64,000 nucleotides of DNA, taken from Luscinia megarhynchos. Taxonomy: Eukaryota > Chordata > Aves > Passeriformes > Turdidae. Within the stretch, counting starts at the first letter, position 1; the number at the start of each line of letters is the position of its first letter. This document shows, piece by piece, positions 37,577 to 50,945 of the stretch. The position numbers and the translations under genes were made by a program. The stretch covers positions 53,434,473-53,498,472 of the forward strand of contig CM067592.1 in the NCBI GenBank assembly GCA_034336665.1, read 5' to 3'. The notes under the pieces were generated by a model. It did not search any database. It was not told the DNA's origin and was given only the letters and a program-made list of their open reading frames with translations.

Positions 37577-38686
37577 TTCCCTCTACCTTCTACCAGTCCT
37601 ACTCCTCCAACCAAAGCTCTTACCAGTAGGAGCTTTCCTTTTGGAGGAATCAAATCCCTTCATTCTCAGGCTGCTCAATAATGCTTTTTGAAGTACCATT
37701 CTCTTACAAGCTGGATCTCTCTCCTGTCTTAAAAGATGTCCAATACCTATATAACATAGATGCAAGCCTGTCATGTTCTAAACCAAGACAGACCCCCAAA
37801 AAATAATCTTATTTCACACAAATATAATTTCACACAGAAGCTGTTTCATCCAATCCTTGCCTCTGTAAAGCTCCAGCTTAACTCCTGTACCTCACACCCG
37901 ATGGTCATTGTGCTCGCATTATAGATAACTTGACCTAAGTAACCAATGACTGCTAATCATACAGATATATTACATGATTGCTTAAATTTTTATCCTGTTC
38001 CATCTTCAGGGTTTATCATATACCATTTCCTATATCAAATGCTGACACCAGCAAAAAGTGGTAAGCCAACATTTCAGACAGTAACTGTCTCCTTTAGGAA
38101 CCCTCCCAAGTGCCACTTTGAAAGACTCTTTAGATTCAATTACCTGATTTTAGTAAATTCATTCATCTTTAACTAATCTCTCACCTTCTTAGTCTATATC
38201 AAATTGGGCTGAATGCTAGAAAGGGAGATCTCTGAGGACTCCACACCCTGGGGTAGCAGCTTAGGAAAGAACTTGAAGTGCATATTTTGCTATGGTGGAG
38301 GCTCGATCAACGGCCATCTACAGTCTGTGGAAATCTATGGATTTCAGAAATCTTGCTCATTCATATCAGGAAAAAAGGTTTTCCCTGTTTAGTTCTCAGT
38401 TGTTACTCATTACAAACACCAGCCCAATGCTCGATTTAGCCATTACTAAATTTCTTAACTTTTTAAAAAACTATTTTGAAAAACACCTTAATCTGACTCT
38501 AGAGCTGATAATTAAGATTTAAGTGTTCCATGCCCAAGTGTTTTGCACGCTGATTTCAACAGGGTGTGAAAATGACAGTGATTAGGCAAGTGCAAATCCC
38601 TGTTTTCGTGTGAAGTTCATTTTAAGATCAAGGCTTCAGTCAGTGTAGTCATGGCAATTTTATTGTAGCACACTAATATCCAAACT

Positions 38687-38700
38687 GTTACCATGGAACC
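38687..38700. promoter_or_regulatory. RFX X-box-like palindrome
   Basis: gttaccatggaacc differs from GTTRCCATGGYAAC at two positions on the right half. It lies in transposon-poor sequence. Confidence 0.35.
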
Positions 38701-40924
38701 GAGTTACAAAGACTTGGACAATCAATTCCAATTACAATAGTTAAATGGTCATGACTTAAATCGTACAAATGGCAATTTTCATACACATATTTGAATTAAA
38801 TAACTCTATTTATTGAGAACAGAGAGAGTTGTGCTTAGCATTGTAATACCAAGGCATGTCATTCAGGATATAATGATATAATTTGCCCTGATATTCACAC
38901 ATGCTACTTTTCTTTTTCATTTTTTAACCTATATTCAAGTGCTATTCAAAAAGGTAGACTCCTGCTGTCTTTAAAGATCAAAGAAGCCAAGGAAATTACA
39001 TCCAATCTGATCCTGAGCAATCAAACATTCATATGTTCGATATTTCAAAAAGCAAACACATCAGCACCAACTGGAATTGGCTTTTACAAGGTAATTTTTT
39101 ATCTGGAAGTCAAATAATAGTACAATTAAATTTCCCTGCTCGTTGATTTTGAAATAAAGCAGAAGAAAAAGAATGGGTCAGGATAATCCAAAGACATTTT
39201 ATAGATTTGGTTATTATTTCAGAAAGAACAAGAATAAAAGGTAAATTTATCTTTTTTCTTGGTTGGAAGCAAGAAGGAGGAGTAAAGAATGAAATAGCAG
39301 ACTAGGCAAAATAAGTCTCCTTGACTTAATCCTTCCTTCTAGCCTTGACAGGAGACACTGAATACTTTATTAGCACATACCTAATATACTGTCAAGTGGT
39401 CAGAGAACCAAATATTGCAGCTATTCCAAGAATGTCATTGTTCTGTGAACTCTGACAGGAAAACAAGAATAGAGAATATCTGCTTCAGCAGAGAAAGTGA
39501 AGCATTTTCCATTCACAGTCAAAGATATTTTGGATCCTAAACATTAGCTACACTTATTGCTCATTTGGACAAACAATCAAAGCATGCAGAAATCAAAACA
39601 GTGGGTTGTTTATTACGTGCCATCTGCCACCAACATGACATAAATTTGGACAGCGTGATCCATTACTGTTTGTGCAACAATAGCGTGGAAGTGTTTACTG
39701 GCAGCAAGCTTTTATTGAGAAAGTGAGTTTATTTTTTGATTGTTCGAAGAAGATTCCAACTTGTTTATATAATTTCTTGGGCAAGTATTGTGTCAATCGA
39801 GCGCCTGAAGTCCTATTCACCTGGAAAATCTAATGTATGACAAGAACAGAAAAAAACTTATACAGCAGCGTGACCATTATGCTTCTGCAAAGTTAAAAAA
39901 ACATGCCTGCAGTAAAAAGCACCGCACTGATTTTAGCACTGCTGTCAACATTTGCTTCTTTCAGGCCCTAAGAACCAATAGACTCTTACAGAGAAGCAAA
40001 TCTGGGTTTTAAATACAGGCAAAGCCCCTACTACTGACTATTCACAGTCAGGTCCCCAGAAACTTTTACCATGATTCATTTTTTTCAATTTGAAAGAATT
40101 CACTGCTTATATTGAAGCCTCCTTTCTCCCAGAAATTCAATCTATCAATAAAAATAGAACATCAGCACAAAAAGCCCCAAAACCATTAAAACCCTACCAA
40201 TAAGAGAAAACAACCCCTTTGGAACTGAACTGACTTTTACTTCTGATTTTCTCTTAAGTGTTCAGTAAATTAAGATACAACTATCCACCTGAAAAATTAT
40301 TATCCACCAATATTTTTCATAACCACAAAATAATATTATTCGTTGATGTGAAACTAAGTTGGAAACATCTATAACTAACCATCTCTGTCACAGCCTCCTT
40401 TCTCTTAATTGCATGAGTATTTTGCTTCTAGGGTAAGCAAATGACACAAAGGAATCAAGTTTGACAGTTAATTTGTTGTTACATCAGTCAATTATTCATT
40501 TCTTTTAGCTGCTTTTTCCATCTACTTGAACAGTAAAATGAAAACTAGTTAGCCTTAAAAGCTTATGCTATACTAACATTAGGGGATATAGGAAAGGAAT
40601 AGAGAAGAAATAACACTGGATTGAGAGATACTGAAAATTAAGAGATCTGGTTCAGAGACCTACTGATGGTGACACACAGTGTACGATATTATGGTGAATT
40701 ATCTTTATTCCCCTACTCTAAGAGCAAAGAGGACAGCACATCACACATTTACAGTAATAAGTGTTTCTCAAGTCTAAGGAATTTGAAGAGAACTTAAAAG
40801 AACGTCATTGAGGTTTCTGATATGTAACAAAAAAAAAAAAAAACCTCAAGCAATTAAAGACTTATTACATTTCATTACAAATTACATAATATCAAATTTC
40901 ACTTCCATACCTGATATCTTTCTA

Positions 40925-41218
40925 TTGTCCATCCAGGCAACCAGTGACCAGAGGAGAGGACACAGTCTTAAGCTGCACCAGGGAAAATCTAGGCTAGAGA
41001 TCAGAAAAAAATTCATAAAGAAAAGAGTGGCTGGGCAGTGGAATAGTCTGCCCAAGGAGGTGCTGGAGTCACTGTCCCTGGAAGTGTTTAAAAGAAGACT
41101 GGACATGGCTCTCAGTGCATTGGTTTAGTTGATATGATGGTATTAGGTCAGAGGTTGGAGTTGATGATCTCAATGGTCTTTTCCAACCTAGTTGGTTCTG
41201 TGATTCCATGACTCCAGA
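40925..41218 (+). mobile_element. CR1 LINE, 3' end (sense)
   Basis: A well preserved CR1 3' fragment. The frame 40935-41128 reads TSDQRRGHSLKLHQGKSRLE, then WNSLPKEVLESLSLEVFKRR, the C-terminal CR1 polyprotein block. The 3' UTR follows (gttggagttgatgatctcaa) and the tail is gttctgtgattccatgactc. It abuts the LTR that begins a few bases downstream. Confidence 0.93.
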
Positions 41219-41224
41219 AGACTC

Positions 41225-42235
41225 CAGAAGCTGTATCCATGTCAGATGGAGCCAATGGCAGCCTTCTCCAAGTCAAGCCCCTCAGTGACAGTGGCAGCAC
41301 CTTTGGGATAGCAGATTTAAGAAGGGGAAGAATTTATTGTGCAGAAGCAGTTGCAGCCAGAGAAGAGTGAGAGAGCAACAGCCCTGTGAATATCAAGAAT
41401 TCAGTGAATCACAGAATTATAGAATCATTAAGACTGCAAATACCTCCAAGATCATCAAGTCCAACTTTTGATACCTTATTTCCATGCCCACTAAAACACA
41501 TAATGAAGTGCCATGAAGAGGGAAAAGGTGCTCGAGCTCTGGAGCAGAGATTCACCTGCAGCCCGTGGTGCAGACCACGGTGAGGCAGCCGTGGCCCCAC
41601 AGCCATGGAGGTCCCTGGGAAAGCAGAGATCCAGGGAGCAGCCCATTCCAGAGCAGGTGGGTGCCTGACAGAAGGCTGTGACCCTGTGGGAAGCTGACTC
41701 TGGAGCGTGATCCAGGACTCGAGAGCCACGGCGAGAGGAGCCCGCGTGGGAGCAGGTTTGCTGGCAAGGCTTGTGTTCCTGCATGGATTCCATGTTGGAG
41801 CAGCCTGTTCCTGAGGAACTGCACCTCCTGGAAGGGATGCACACTGGAGCAGGGGAAGTGTGTGAGGAAGGAGCAGCAGAGACCGTGTGTGATGAACTGG
41901 CACAGTCCATCCCCCTGTTCCCCTGCACTGCTGGGGTGGAGGAGGTAAAGTGACGTGAATGAAGCTGACCTGAGGAACAAGGGAGGGGTGGGGGGAAGCT
42001 AATTGGAGTTTCAATTTTGCTTCTTGTTATTCCACTCTGAGCTGTTGGGAAATAAATTAATTTCCTCCAGGTCCAATCTCTTTTGGCCATGATAGCAATG
42101 GGTGAGTGACCTCTCCCTGTTCTTATTTCAACTCACAAACCTTTGGTTGTATTTTCTCTCCCCTGTTCAGCTGAGAAGTGTGATAGAGCAGCTTTGCTGG
42201 CACTTGTCATCCAGCCAAGATCGACCCACCAAAAC
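41225..42235 (+). mobile_element. ERV LTR (sense), carrying a nested CR1
   Basis: Recognisable as a common long avian endogenous-retrovirus LTR. A TATA-like cagatttaagaag lies at 41313-41325. The U3/R body has repeated gcagcccgtggtgcagacc / atggagcagg-type motifs at 41555-41900. A poly(A) signal aataaa is at 42051-42056, then atttcctccaggtccaatctc. The 3' end is ctgagaagtgtgatagagcag and gacccacca near 42230. Open frames on both strands (41409-42090) come from stop-poor LTR sequence, not genes. No internal retroviral gene flanks it, so it is a solo LTR or fragment. The 5' edge is approximate and no target-site duplication was found. Confidence 0.8.
41405..41515 (-). mobile_element. CR1 LINE 3' end (antisense) nested in the LTR
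   Basis: aatcacagaattatagaatca at 41407 is the reverse complement of a CR1 tail, followed by ctccaagatcatcaagtcca. Only about 110 bp is present. LTR sequence lies on both sides: agcaacagccctgtgaat before, and aaaggtgctcgagctctgg after, which adjoin each other in the other copy at 56648-57390. The CR1 therefore inserted after the LTR. Confidence 0.88.
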
Positions 42236-43625
42236 ATACAATTAGGCATATTTAATCCTATCTAAGTAGTTGTCTATTAGTCGTCCTAATCTTGTATGTT
42301 TCAGTAGTAAGTGGACTGATCCATTCTGTAGACTCAAATGAATATTCGTGACCGCAAAAACCTGGGAAAGCAAAGATATTCTATGGAGAGGATCCAAACA
42401 AAATTAGAAGTAAAATTGCATGACTCATTAACTCCAGGCAATGCCAAATCCTCCTTAGCAGAATGATTTCTCTTCCAAAATCTTAATATGTTATATTTTC
42501 TTACTCTTCACAAGGCTTTTGGTTTTATGAATAAATGTTTTCCAAACCACAAACAGATGCATTTACGTACAAGCTTTTTCTTATGAAAGCTAAAGAAAAC
42601 CATTAAAAATTAGTTTAACCAAAGAAAAGTAAGCTACAGAAAAACAAACATTTCTCTTGCTACAACAGTTCAGATGCTGTGTTTGGGTCTGATCAAGTTG
42701 TTCAGTCAGAGAAAATCTTTTATATTAAGAATATTGAAAAAAAATCAATAGTCTAGGTATGTCATGGGTTCCTCAACTTTTTGAACCCTAAATCCCTGTC
42801 ATCTCTGGAAATCGCCCATCATTTTTTAAGCATTAAAACACTAGAGATGTAAGGTGTTCCCTGAATGAAGATGCACTGAAGCCTGCCTTGAAGACTAGGT
42901 GTACATACATATATGCATGATCTTGATGACCACTACATGGGTTTTGTATTAAAAATGCCTACAAGAGAAGAAAATCAAGTATAAGAAGATAGTAGCCATA
43001 CTCACATTATATAAAAAACATGGCTTAAACTCAATCAAAAACAGGTTGACATTTGTATTTAATAATACTGAAATCACTGGGGGCCTGCAGCTCTATTTTT
43101 AGATTCCAAGATCTTCCTTCAGACTACTTTAACCTTGAGGGGAAACGGTATAAGAACTTTCACAGGCTGGTAATTTGGGCAATTTAATTAATAATAAAAA
43201 AATAAATACCTTATATATAGAACTAATAACAATAAATACAAGGTATTTAATTAAGCCTCAAGTTCAATATTTATTCATAAAAAGTTCCATTTTTCCAAAA
43301 TAAAGGGTGATTTTTCTCTGAAGTAGCAGCATGCAAATAACATTTCAGTACACAAATGCAATTATTGCTTAATAAGCTCTCTTAATTTAAAAAACCCAAA
43401 ACTATCAAGAACCCCACCAAATCTAGTTTGAGTCAAATTTTCATTGGAATTTTTTCTACCTGAAAATAGCAAAGATGTTAGCAAAATATTACAGTCAGGC
43501 CTTCCTAATCTCTACTACTGTAAATTGTTCCAATTTAAACACATTTAAAACACAATAAAACCCAACAAGTCTAATCTAAATCATACACCTACCAGTCTTC
43601 TTCCCACAAGCCTTGAAGTCTAAAA

Positions 43626-43639
43626 GTTACCATGGAAAC
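43626..43639. promoter_or_regulatory. RFX X-box palindrome (near-perfect)
   Basis: gttaccatggaaac matches the GTTRCCATGGYAAC X-box bound by RFX factors at all but one position, with the full 14-bp palindromic frame. No recognised transposon covers it. Whether it is functional cannot be seen from sequence. Confidence 0.45.
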
Positions 43640-43794
43640 AAATTCTATATTTCCACAAATTGGAAGAGCCAGTTAAAAACAAAACAAAACAAAACTAAAA
43701 AAATTTAACTCCTTACTAACTATGCCTTATTCAATGTATTAAGAAGGCCGTGGCTGACTAGCCTTTAAACAGGAATAGTGAGAGTGGCACTCTC

Positions 43795-43818
43795 ATTAAT
43801 TAATTAATTAATTAATTA
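43795..43818. repeat. (ATTA)n tetranucleotide array
   Basis: Six consecutive units of attaattaatta pattern. The array is self-complementary and contains overlapping TAATTA homeodomain cores, but is most simply a microsatellite. Confidence 0.95.
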
Positions 43819-44644
43819 GCCAGGGATCCAAAGTAAAATGGCTTTCAAGAGAGAAAGGAAAAAAAGAAAGAGAAATGAGCTACAGTGTTTCATTCAAATA
43901 AGCATTTTTTACAGTGCATTTACAACATGCTATTGTACCTGTTAATACTGCCACTAAAACACAAATTATCCTGTGACCTAGGTGGCAGAACTGCTGGCTG
44001 AAGCTTTAGATTCAAGCAGTGTATACTCGAAGTGGGGCCAACATCAGAGAATTACAGAGATTTAATCTCTAACAGCTTTGGTTTCCTATCTATAAAATGG
44101 GGTTGGCATAGCTTGTAAGTGCAGATAATACTTGGGAAAAGGACTGCTTAACGTTTATCTGCATGTCATAAAACGTCATACAACTGCCATATTGTGCTGT
44201 GCTTATATTCCATGTTGTTTATCTGTGACCTTGGGCAACACAAAGCAGCTGGAAGGTCGTTCTCATGCCCATAGAGGTGAACAGATGCATCTCCTGATAT
44301 CTACTGTATAACAAGGTCCAAAACATTTCAGACTATACAAGTAGTACATACTGTACTACTTACAGACCTAAAAGTATACAAAAAATTCAAACACAAGGCC
44401 TGAAAGCCAAAACATGCACAAATGGGGATCAGCTATGCCTGCTTGACCTAAGTTTATGAGATTTCTACCGCTGGATAAATTACTCCTGGAAAATACTTGT
44501 TACTGTAGAAGTCCTTTTTCATATCCATAAGGTGCAAAAATAATCAGAAATGGTTCTGATATAAAAACTGCTTGCAGAGTCTTTTGCCTTTGGGAGACAT
44601 ATCCAACACTAAGGTGCATCATTATCTTCCTGCTCAGTCTGAAG

Positions 44645-44762
44645 TCTTATTTGGGCTGGAAGGGACCTCCAAGATCATCATAAAGGTTTGAACCCTCCCT
44701 GCCACAAGGAGGGACACCTCCCACTAGACCAGGTTGCTCAGAGCCTGATCTAGTGGAATTTA
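44645..44762 (-). mobile_element. CR1 LINE 3' end (antisense)
   Basis: gggctggaagggacctccaagatcatca near 44654 is the antisense CR1 3' UTR. cctgccacaaggagggacacctcccactagaccaggttgctcagagcctg follows, antisense of the last part of the element. Only about 120 bp is left, 5'-truncated. Confidence 0.9.
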
Positions 44763-47700
44763 TCCTCTGAATTCCCATCATTCATTTTAACCCTTTTAAA
44801 ATCACTATATTGACCTTACATATTGTATCCTCTGAGAATGCCCACAATGTGACAGTCCTGATAATGCTTACGCCACTTGAATTCCTGTCAGCTACAACCA
44901 CTTTCTAAACATTCTCAACAGTGAAGTACATCAGATTGTTATTGTTCTTAATATAACCCAAAGTTTTTTCCCCTTTATTTCACTTGCTGTTTCTAAGAGA
45001 TCTTTGAAACATGGCAAGCCATTTACCAGGAATTTTGAACTTGTGCGATAAAAAGTCATATAAAATGAAAACGTTTAAGATCAGGAGTTGACAGGGAGTC
45101 AACAGATCTTTGGACTGCATTACAGTGCTAACCTCCCTGCACTGAAAAAAAAAAAAAAGTAGGGAAAAAAAAGCCATCTCATTTCTACTTCAGTTTTTCC
45201 CTTACTATTCTTTACTTCTCACAGTAAAAAAAAAAAACTCTAATAAAACAAGTGTTTTCTTCTGCCTCAATGCTTAAACAGTAAACCTACAAAAGCAAAT
45301 ATTTAAAGAATCTGTACATCCTTATCTGTACATTCTTTACTTAAAATTAAATGTATAAATATTACAGGGACTGAATTTATTTACCTTAATTGTGTATTAG
45401 GTGTAGACTAACTTTTTCCGGTTCTCAAAAATAGATGTAACTTAAATTGAAGGTGTTAAATCCTCAGTATTGCTCTTTCCATGCTGTTTCAGTGCATGCA
45501 GTAAAACTATTTCTAGAAATTCAAACTCTTTTAAGCCCATTGTAAAATCTAGTTCTTTTTTTCCCTTTGTTCTAAAAAACATTCCTCATAGGAAAACCAA
45601 GAAGATGTATACTACTTCTGCTATAAAAAATTCAAATACAGAAAAATATATTTTTGACTATATAAATACCAACTATAATAGTAAATTCCATCAAATTTCC
45701 TGGGACTGTTGGCACAGCATAACATTCAGTTTTCTTATTTAGAGGTATGTTTCAGTGTTTTCAAATGAAAAAAATTAGGTGTTTGTGTGGCTTTAAGACA
45801 TCCCTCTAGTTTCAGACTAGCTACTGCCTCTGGTCATTAAAGAAAATTCACAACAGAGCTGATAAATAAAATCATTTATCATAATAAAAGAGAAAAAGTT
45901 TTAGATACTAAAGGAAAGGAGCAAGAAAGGGCAACTGAGAATTGTGGTTCTCAAGAGATACAGCACAGAAGATGCTGATTAAGTATTACCATCTAAACCA
46001 AAAAATAACTTTACTTCTCTCCCAGGTAAAAGAATATAATATACAGAAACCATAATTAACAAAAAAAAAAAAAGAAAAAAAGCAACCAAGCAAACAAAAA
46101 AACCCAGTCTCTAATTCAATTGTCTTAGGTTTTTAAGTCTCTAAAGCTCCTCTGCATTGTTCTTCTCAAGCCCATTCTTCTTCCAAGGTGTGTAAAATTG
46201 TAGTCTCCCTCGGGCTGGTGACTGAACATGTGTTTTTCCCTAGATATTTTGTCATGTAGAAAAAAAATAATAACATCTTCCATGATATTTGCTTTTATAA
46301 AGTGATTACCCTATAACTTGTAAAGTGTTAGTGAATTTTGAAACTGTTTTTTCACATAGCAGTAGGATGTGCACACATTTGATACAACTTTTAATGTGAC
46401 ATGCTCTAGCAGTTCAAGTAATTCATATAATATTCATATGCCTATTATCTGCATTTGCAATTGATTTACTTTCCAGAAATCAGTATACACAAAAGTCTAA
46501 AATTCTGGCTTTGTAATTTTAGAATAAAAGTTAACATAGCTTTAACAGAAAAAATCTTTGCAAATTTTGGACTACAGTCTTGATGTTACCTCAAACTAAT
46601 CTTCATGCACAGTGTCATCACCAGTTTGCAATTTCATGGTGTTTCTTCAGAGCTAGCTTCACCTTTGCTTCAAACTCAGTTACTGCTGATCCCCAAATAC
46701 TTTGCAGAAATAATCCTTCTTTCCTGTATAGGAAATAGAAAAACACCTTATTCCCTAAATAATGAGCATTTTGTCTTTAAGCAGAAATTGAAAAACAGTT
46801 TGGTTTCTCATTAATATAATAACTTGGACTAAAAGCATTTTATTTTTTCACCTGAGTTCTCTTAATGTCAGAATTGCTCTTCACACAGCCTCTTGAACAC
46901 TAACCTTGTTTGTAAAGTGCAGATTATTTCTTACAGAATCCACTTATACTTTCCTTATGCATACCCCTAGAAATATGTAGTACTCTAACTCAGACAATGT
47001 TGTGTTGCCTTGTTCTTCAGTTCAAGGCATGTTTTCTTATGTTCCATAACATGGAAAAAATTACCATGCAAGTTTTAATCAAAGTCTTCTTACATCTTGC
47101 TTAGTAAAATATTGCATATATTTTATAATATCTATCATAACACTCTCACCTGTTACAAATGAAAAAAAAATTCAAATAAATCCAAGGCGTTCATTTTCTG
47201 ACATTTCTGCCTCTCTTAAAATTTTGGATATGAGACATACTTTTACAGTCTTACATACAGTCTGAAAACTTTACTCAAGTGAACTTCTGTAGATTTCCAT
47301 CTTCTGAAAACTGGCTTTTTATTTAGGCTAATTTTTAACTAATTAACTTCCAGCCATATCCCTGTTTTTTACTTGACATAAGGAACCTCAAGCAACACAT
47401 GGGTAATACCACAGACTGTAACATCTCCCAATCTCTCAGACATGAGACAACAATCAAAGAGACTATTAGCATCAAGCAGTGTTTTCACAGGCCACGAGTG
47501 GCTGAAATATCACATTTCTGAGCACAGCTGACAGCCTGCCCTAATTTAAAGAAGCATTAGCAATGCTTTCCAACAAAAGGCCCAAGACTATTCCACTTCT
47601 TTGCCATAGCTATATAAAGGGAGAGATCCCATATTCAGCTGGCTGTGCAGATCTTCTTAGCACATCTGAGATTGCCAATCAGGGCACAAGACAAAGATCA

Positions 47701-50499
47701 GCCAGGGTAGGTTCCCCAGTGTCATACTCCTGGTGTCATGTCATTAATTGCTGCAGAAACCATTCTATAAACATTCAAATTGTACCTACAGAGAAAATCG
47801 AAGCCGTGTCTCTTCTTCAAATCTGCTTTCTGCTACCATAATACTTGCTTTAAAATTAAATCCTTGCAGAAAGACCTTCCACATTTAATATTTTCTTCCC
47901 TGGAAAAGCATCCACTAAACTTAGAACTCATACACACATATTTTAACCACTAGAAATATAATACAATTGGAGAAGAAATTGAGCTAAAAATTTCGGTTGG
48001 GAAAAAATCAGACCATAAAGTCTAACAAATACAAATATTATCCTGTAGTTATGACTGAACTGACTGTTTTTGCTGTTGTCCACTGAAATCTTTAACCAGC
48101 TCCAGATTATTACTTTTGACTTTTTATTAATCTTATCTATTCTGTCATGTTCCCAGACTACTACAAACATTGCATAAAGTCTTTTCTTTACAGTAAATAA
48201 TCTCTATCTGGTTGCCTAGGTGGAACATAGACTATTTTCTATGAAACAAATACAAAATTAAACATCTGAAAATGAAAATATTAGGGAAAAAAAAGACAAC
48301 TGAGGTTTGCTGCTAGAATATATTCTTTATATTTAAGCATTCATACTCTCCTGTCAAATTTTCAAGCAAGTATAATAAACAATATTTAGTGTAATTTAAT
48401 TTTAAATCTTATGCTAATTGTCAGTAACCTTTGAACCTTGGAAACAGTGCTACCATCCACATGGCAAATATAATTATAGAATCTGATTTCCTATATGTTG
48501 TAAGCAATGAAACTGCTTTAATTGACACTGATATATATTTGCAATAACTTTTGTGTAAATTAAAAATCAATGCCAATGTTAGCTCCCTGTATCCTATTTT
48601 TATCAGACTGCTTGTTTCTTTAGAATTGGAGATACACTAGAGCAAATATTTTGCAGAATGTACAATATATGTTTTAAATCCCAGTGTAGTTTTCATGCGT
48701 GCCATTTATTTTGAAAGCTTGAATATCTCACACTTATGTACATACAAATAAGGACAAATCCCTTCAGATCTAGCCTGCCTTCAGGAGATTTTGCTTCCAG
48801 CTGATTTTTGATTGATTGTCAAGCATGCTTCACCATGACTAAGTGGGATATCATTGCATTATCTGGTATCAATGCTGCAGTGCATTGTAGATACCCAAAA
48901 CAGGGTTACAAAAAAACCTAAAAGTAGAATTATTCATTTTGATTAGTTTTTTTTTCCTAATTTTATAGGGCTTTCTAGATTTTAAGCCTTTCAGTCCTGT
49001 TGTGCATTCAAAGATATTCTTGGCAAAGATTGCTAACATTGCTCTCCTTTTATCATTTTTCTTTGTCTCCATTCTCTTTGTTTTAATGTTGGAATGCAAA
49101 CTATAAATACAAACATATAAAATGTATTTAAAACTTTATACCAGGAGAGGTATCTTTGTTCAGCATCAACAAAACATTTAGCCATCTGGATGCAAGCACT
49201 GATTAAGAATTCAGGTAAATTTCAGACTAGGCTTTGAAACAGTCATGATAACTGCTGTGGGGAGTGGAAGGTTTGAGCCCCCAAAACCAGCGTGCTGGAT
49301 TGAGTAAAGTATTTTTCTATTGTCATAAAAAGCACAACAATATACAATTTTTCCCAAAAGTAAAACTGCTAACAATATATTTTGAAAGTACAATGTTACC
49401 CATATAAGCTATATATTAAATAAAGATGGACTGAGGAACAATGAAGAGAATAACACTCGAAGGTCTTGCTCTCAGACACAGCACAGGGCCACATCTGATC
49501 TCACAGTGGTTTATCCTGCTGTGACTGCACAGACTTCATTAAGCCTCATCCTTTATACAAACACAAATGAATACATAAATAGAAAGCAAAGATTGCACAG
49601 ATTTTACAGTGGGGGGAGGGTGGAAGGGCGAGGTGCAGAATCTGAATCTGAGCACCCAGCTACCGCTCCAGTTCTGTTTTCAAAGGCTGTTTGTTCACAT
49701 TGTGCTCCTTAGCAAGGAAGCCAATTTACATCATAGCTGCAAAGCAGCAAAAACTGTTCCGTATTATCAAATACCAGGGAAATTTTGCCTCTCAAAGAAA
49801 TAACATTTTCAACACGTAATTGAAACTCAGTGTGATGTAAATTAGGTCTTTATATTAGAAGGCTTAAACCATACCAGCCCCTTGTAATAATTTCAGCTGA
49901 AGCAGAGGACTCTTTTCTTTCCTGTGTCCTTTCCTAGCAGTACTAGTCCAATGTCAGGATGTACCTGATGAACCACCAGGATTCACACTCCAGAGAAAGA
50001 ATCACCACCAGTCCTCTCACTCCAAGCTCTTTGCAGCAAACTGCATTTGGGAAGAAGGAAAAATAGGGGAAAAAATCAAACAGCTTCAAAACATACTTAA
50101 TTTTTTTATCTTACAGAAAGATGCACATTTTTGTGATCAGTGAAATAATTCATTTTAAAAATGAAAGAATGAAAAGAAAAATTCCATAAGCTAGATTTTG
50201 TAAATGCCACAGAGTCCCAGCACACTCACTGTACCTGTAGTTATACTTTACTTAGAAAACAAACCATCGACCTGTAATTTGCTTCTGATGTAGCCTAAAA
50301 GCACTTTATAATATTAAAGCTTATTGATGCCTGTAAGACCCTCTTACCTACAGCTATTTCAAACGCAGCGAAATAATGCAACACTAATCACTAAGACTTT
50401 TATTCCATAATAGATGTTTTTCTCACTAAATCAATTCAAAGGCTAATTGGGGTGGAAGGTGGCTATCTCTAGTGGTTATAAATACATTTGCATTGCTAT
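44763..50499. other. AT-rich non-coding DNA, no gene seen
   Basis: No exon or transposon recognised. A-runs occur near 45146-45159, 45228-45238 and 46062-46080. A TATA-like gctatataaagggagag lies at 47609-47625 without other support for a promoter. Confidence 0.5.
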
Positions 50500-50730
50500 C
50501 AATCTTTCGCCCGGCTGATGTGTTGCGAGGCTGAGCCAAATGCCACCGCATATCCAATGCTGCCATCCAGTGGCACTGCCAGCGGGAATGCCAGTGAGGA
50601 AGAATTCCCATCAGCAGCTCTGCCTTTGTCCTGCGGGGACGGCTCCAGCTCCTCCAGCTCCAGCTCCTGCAGCACTGCCCAAGCTCCCCAAACCCGACCC
50701 ATCCACTGCCGCCAGAGCTGAAACAGAGCC
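50500..50730. other. Small GC-rich, CpG-containing patch
   Basis: About 230 bp with roughly nine CpGs and a ctccag hexamer-like run (gctcctccagctccagctcc at about 50645-50665), in strong contrast with the AT-rich surroundings. Open frames on both strands here (50426-50870) reflect the composition. It could be a remnant CpG island, an unrecognised GC-rich repeat or a lone exon; no splice or domain evidence decides. Confidence 0.4.
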
Positions 50731-50945
50731 ACACACAGCCCACCACAGCTCCAAACAGACAAGCCTCTCCTCAAGGAGCAGAAAGACCAGAAAAGGTTAT
50801 GGATTCCTTCAGTGCCTCTTGGACCAGAGCCTACATCTATCACATATTTGAAATCGCTCAAAACATCCACAAGTACGTTTCATCCTCCAGCCCAGCGACA
50901 AGGCTCTTGAAGTCTCTTGCCACTTTTTAAAATCAGCTTCCTCAT

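Larger units (their letters stand above)
33510..40924. other. Transposon-poor, AT-rich block; no gene seen
   Basis: About 7.4 kb with no LINE, LTR or SINE that I recognise, and no exon. It includes the (CA)n array at 37506-37576, a T run near 36701-36714 and an X-box-like site at 38687-38700. Overlapping minus-strand frames at 36115-36400 are not recognised. Confidence 0.5.
42236..44644. other. AT-rich non-coding DNA, no gene seen
   Basis: No exon or transposon recognised. It holds an X-box at 43626-43639, an A/C-rich run at 43676-43700 and an ATTA array at 43795-43818. Confidence 0.55.

Noticed and set aside
37476..37691. His/Thr-repeat protein
   Set aside because: Translation of a (CA)n microsatellite.
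41409..42090. About 200-codon minus-strand frames
   Set aside because: They lie antisense to the LTR and are explained by its stop-poor, GC-rich sequence; the start of one crosses a nested CR1.
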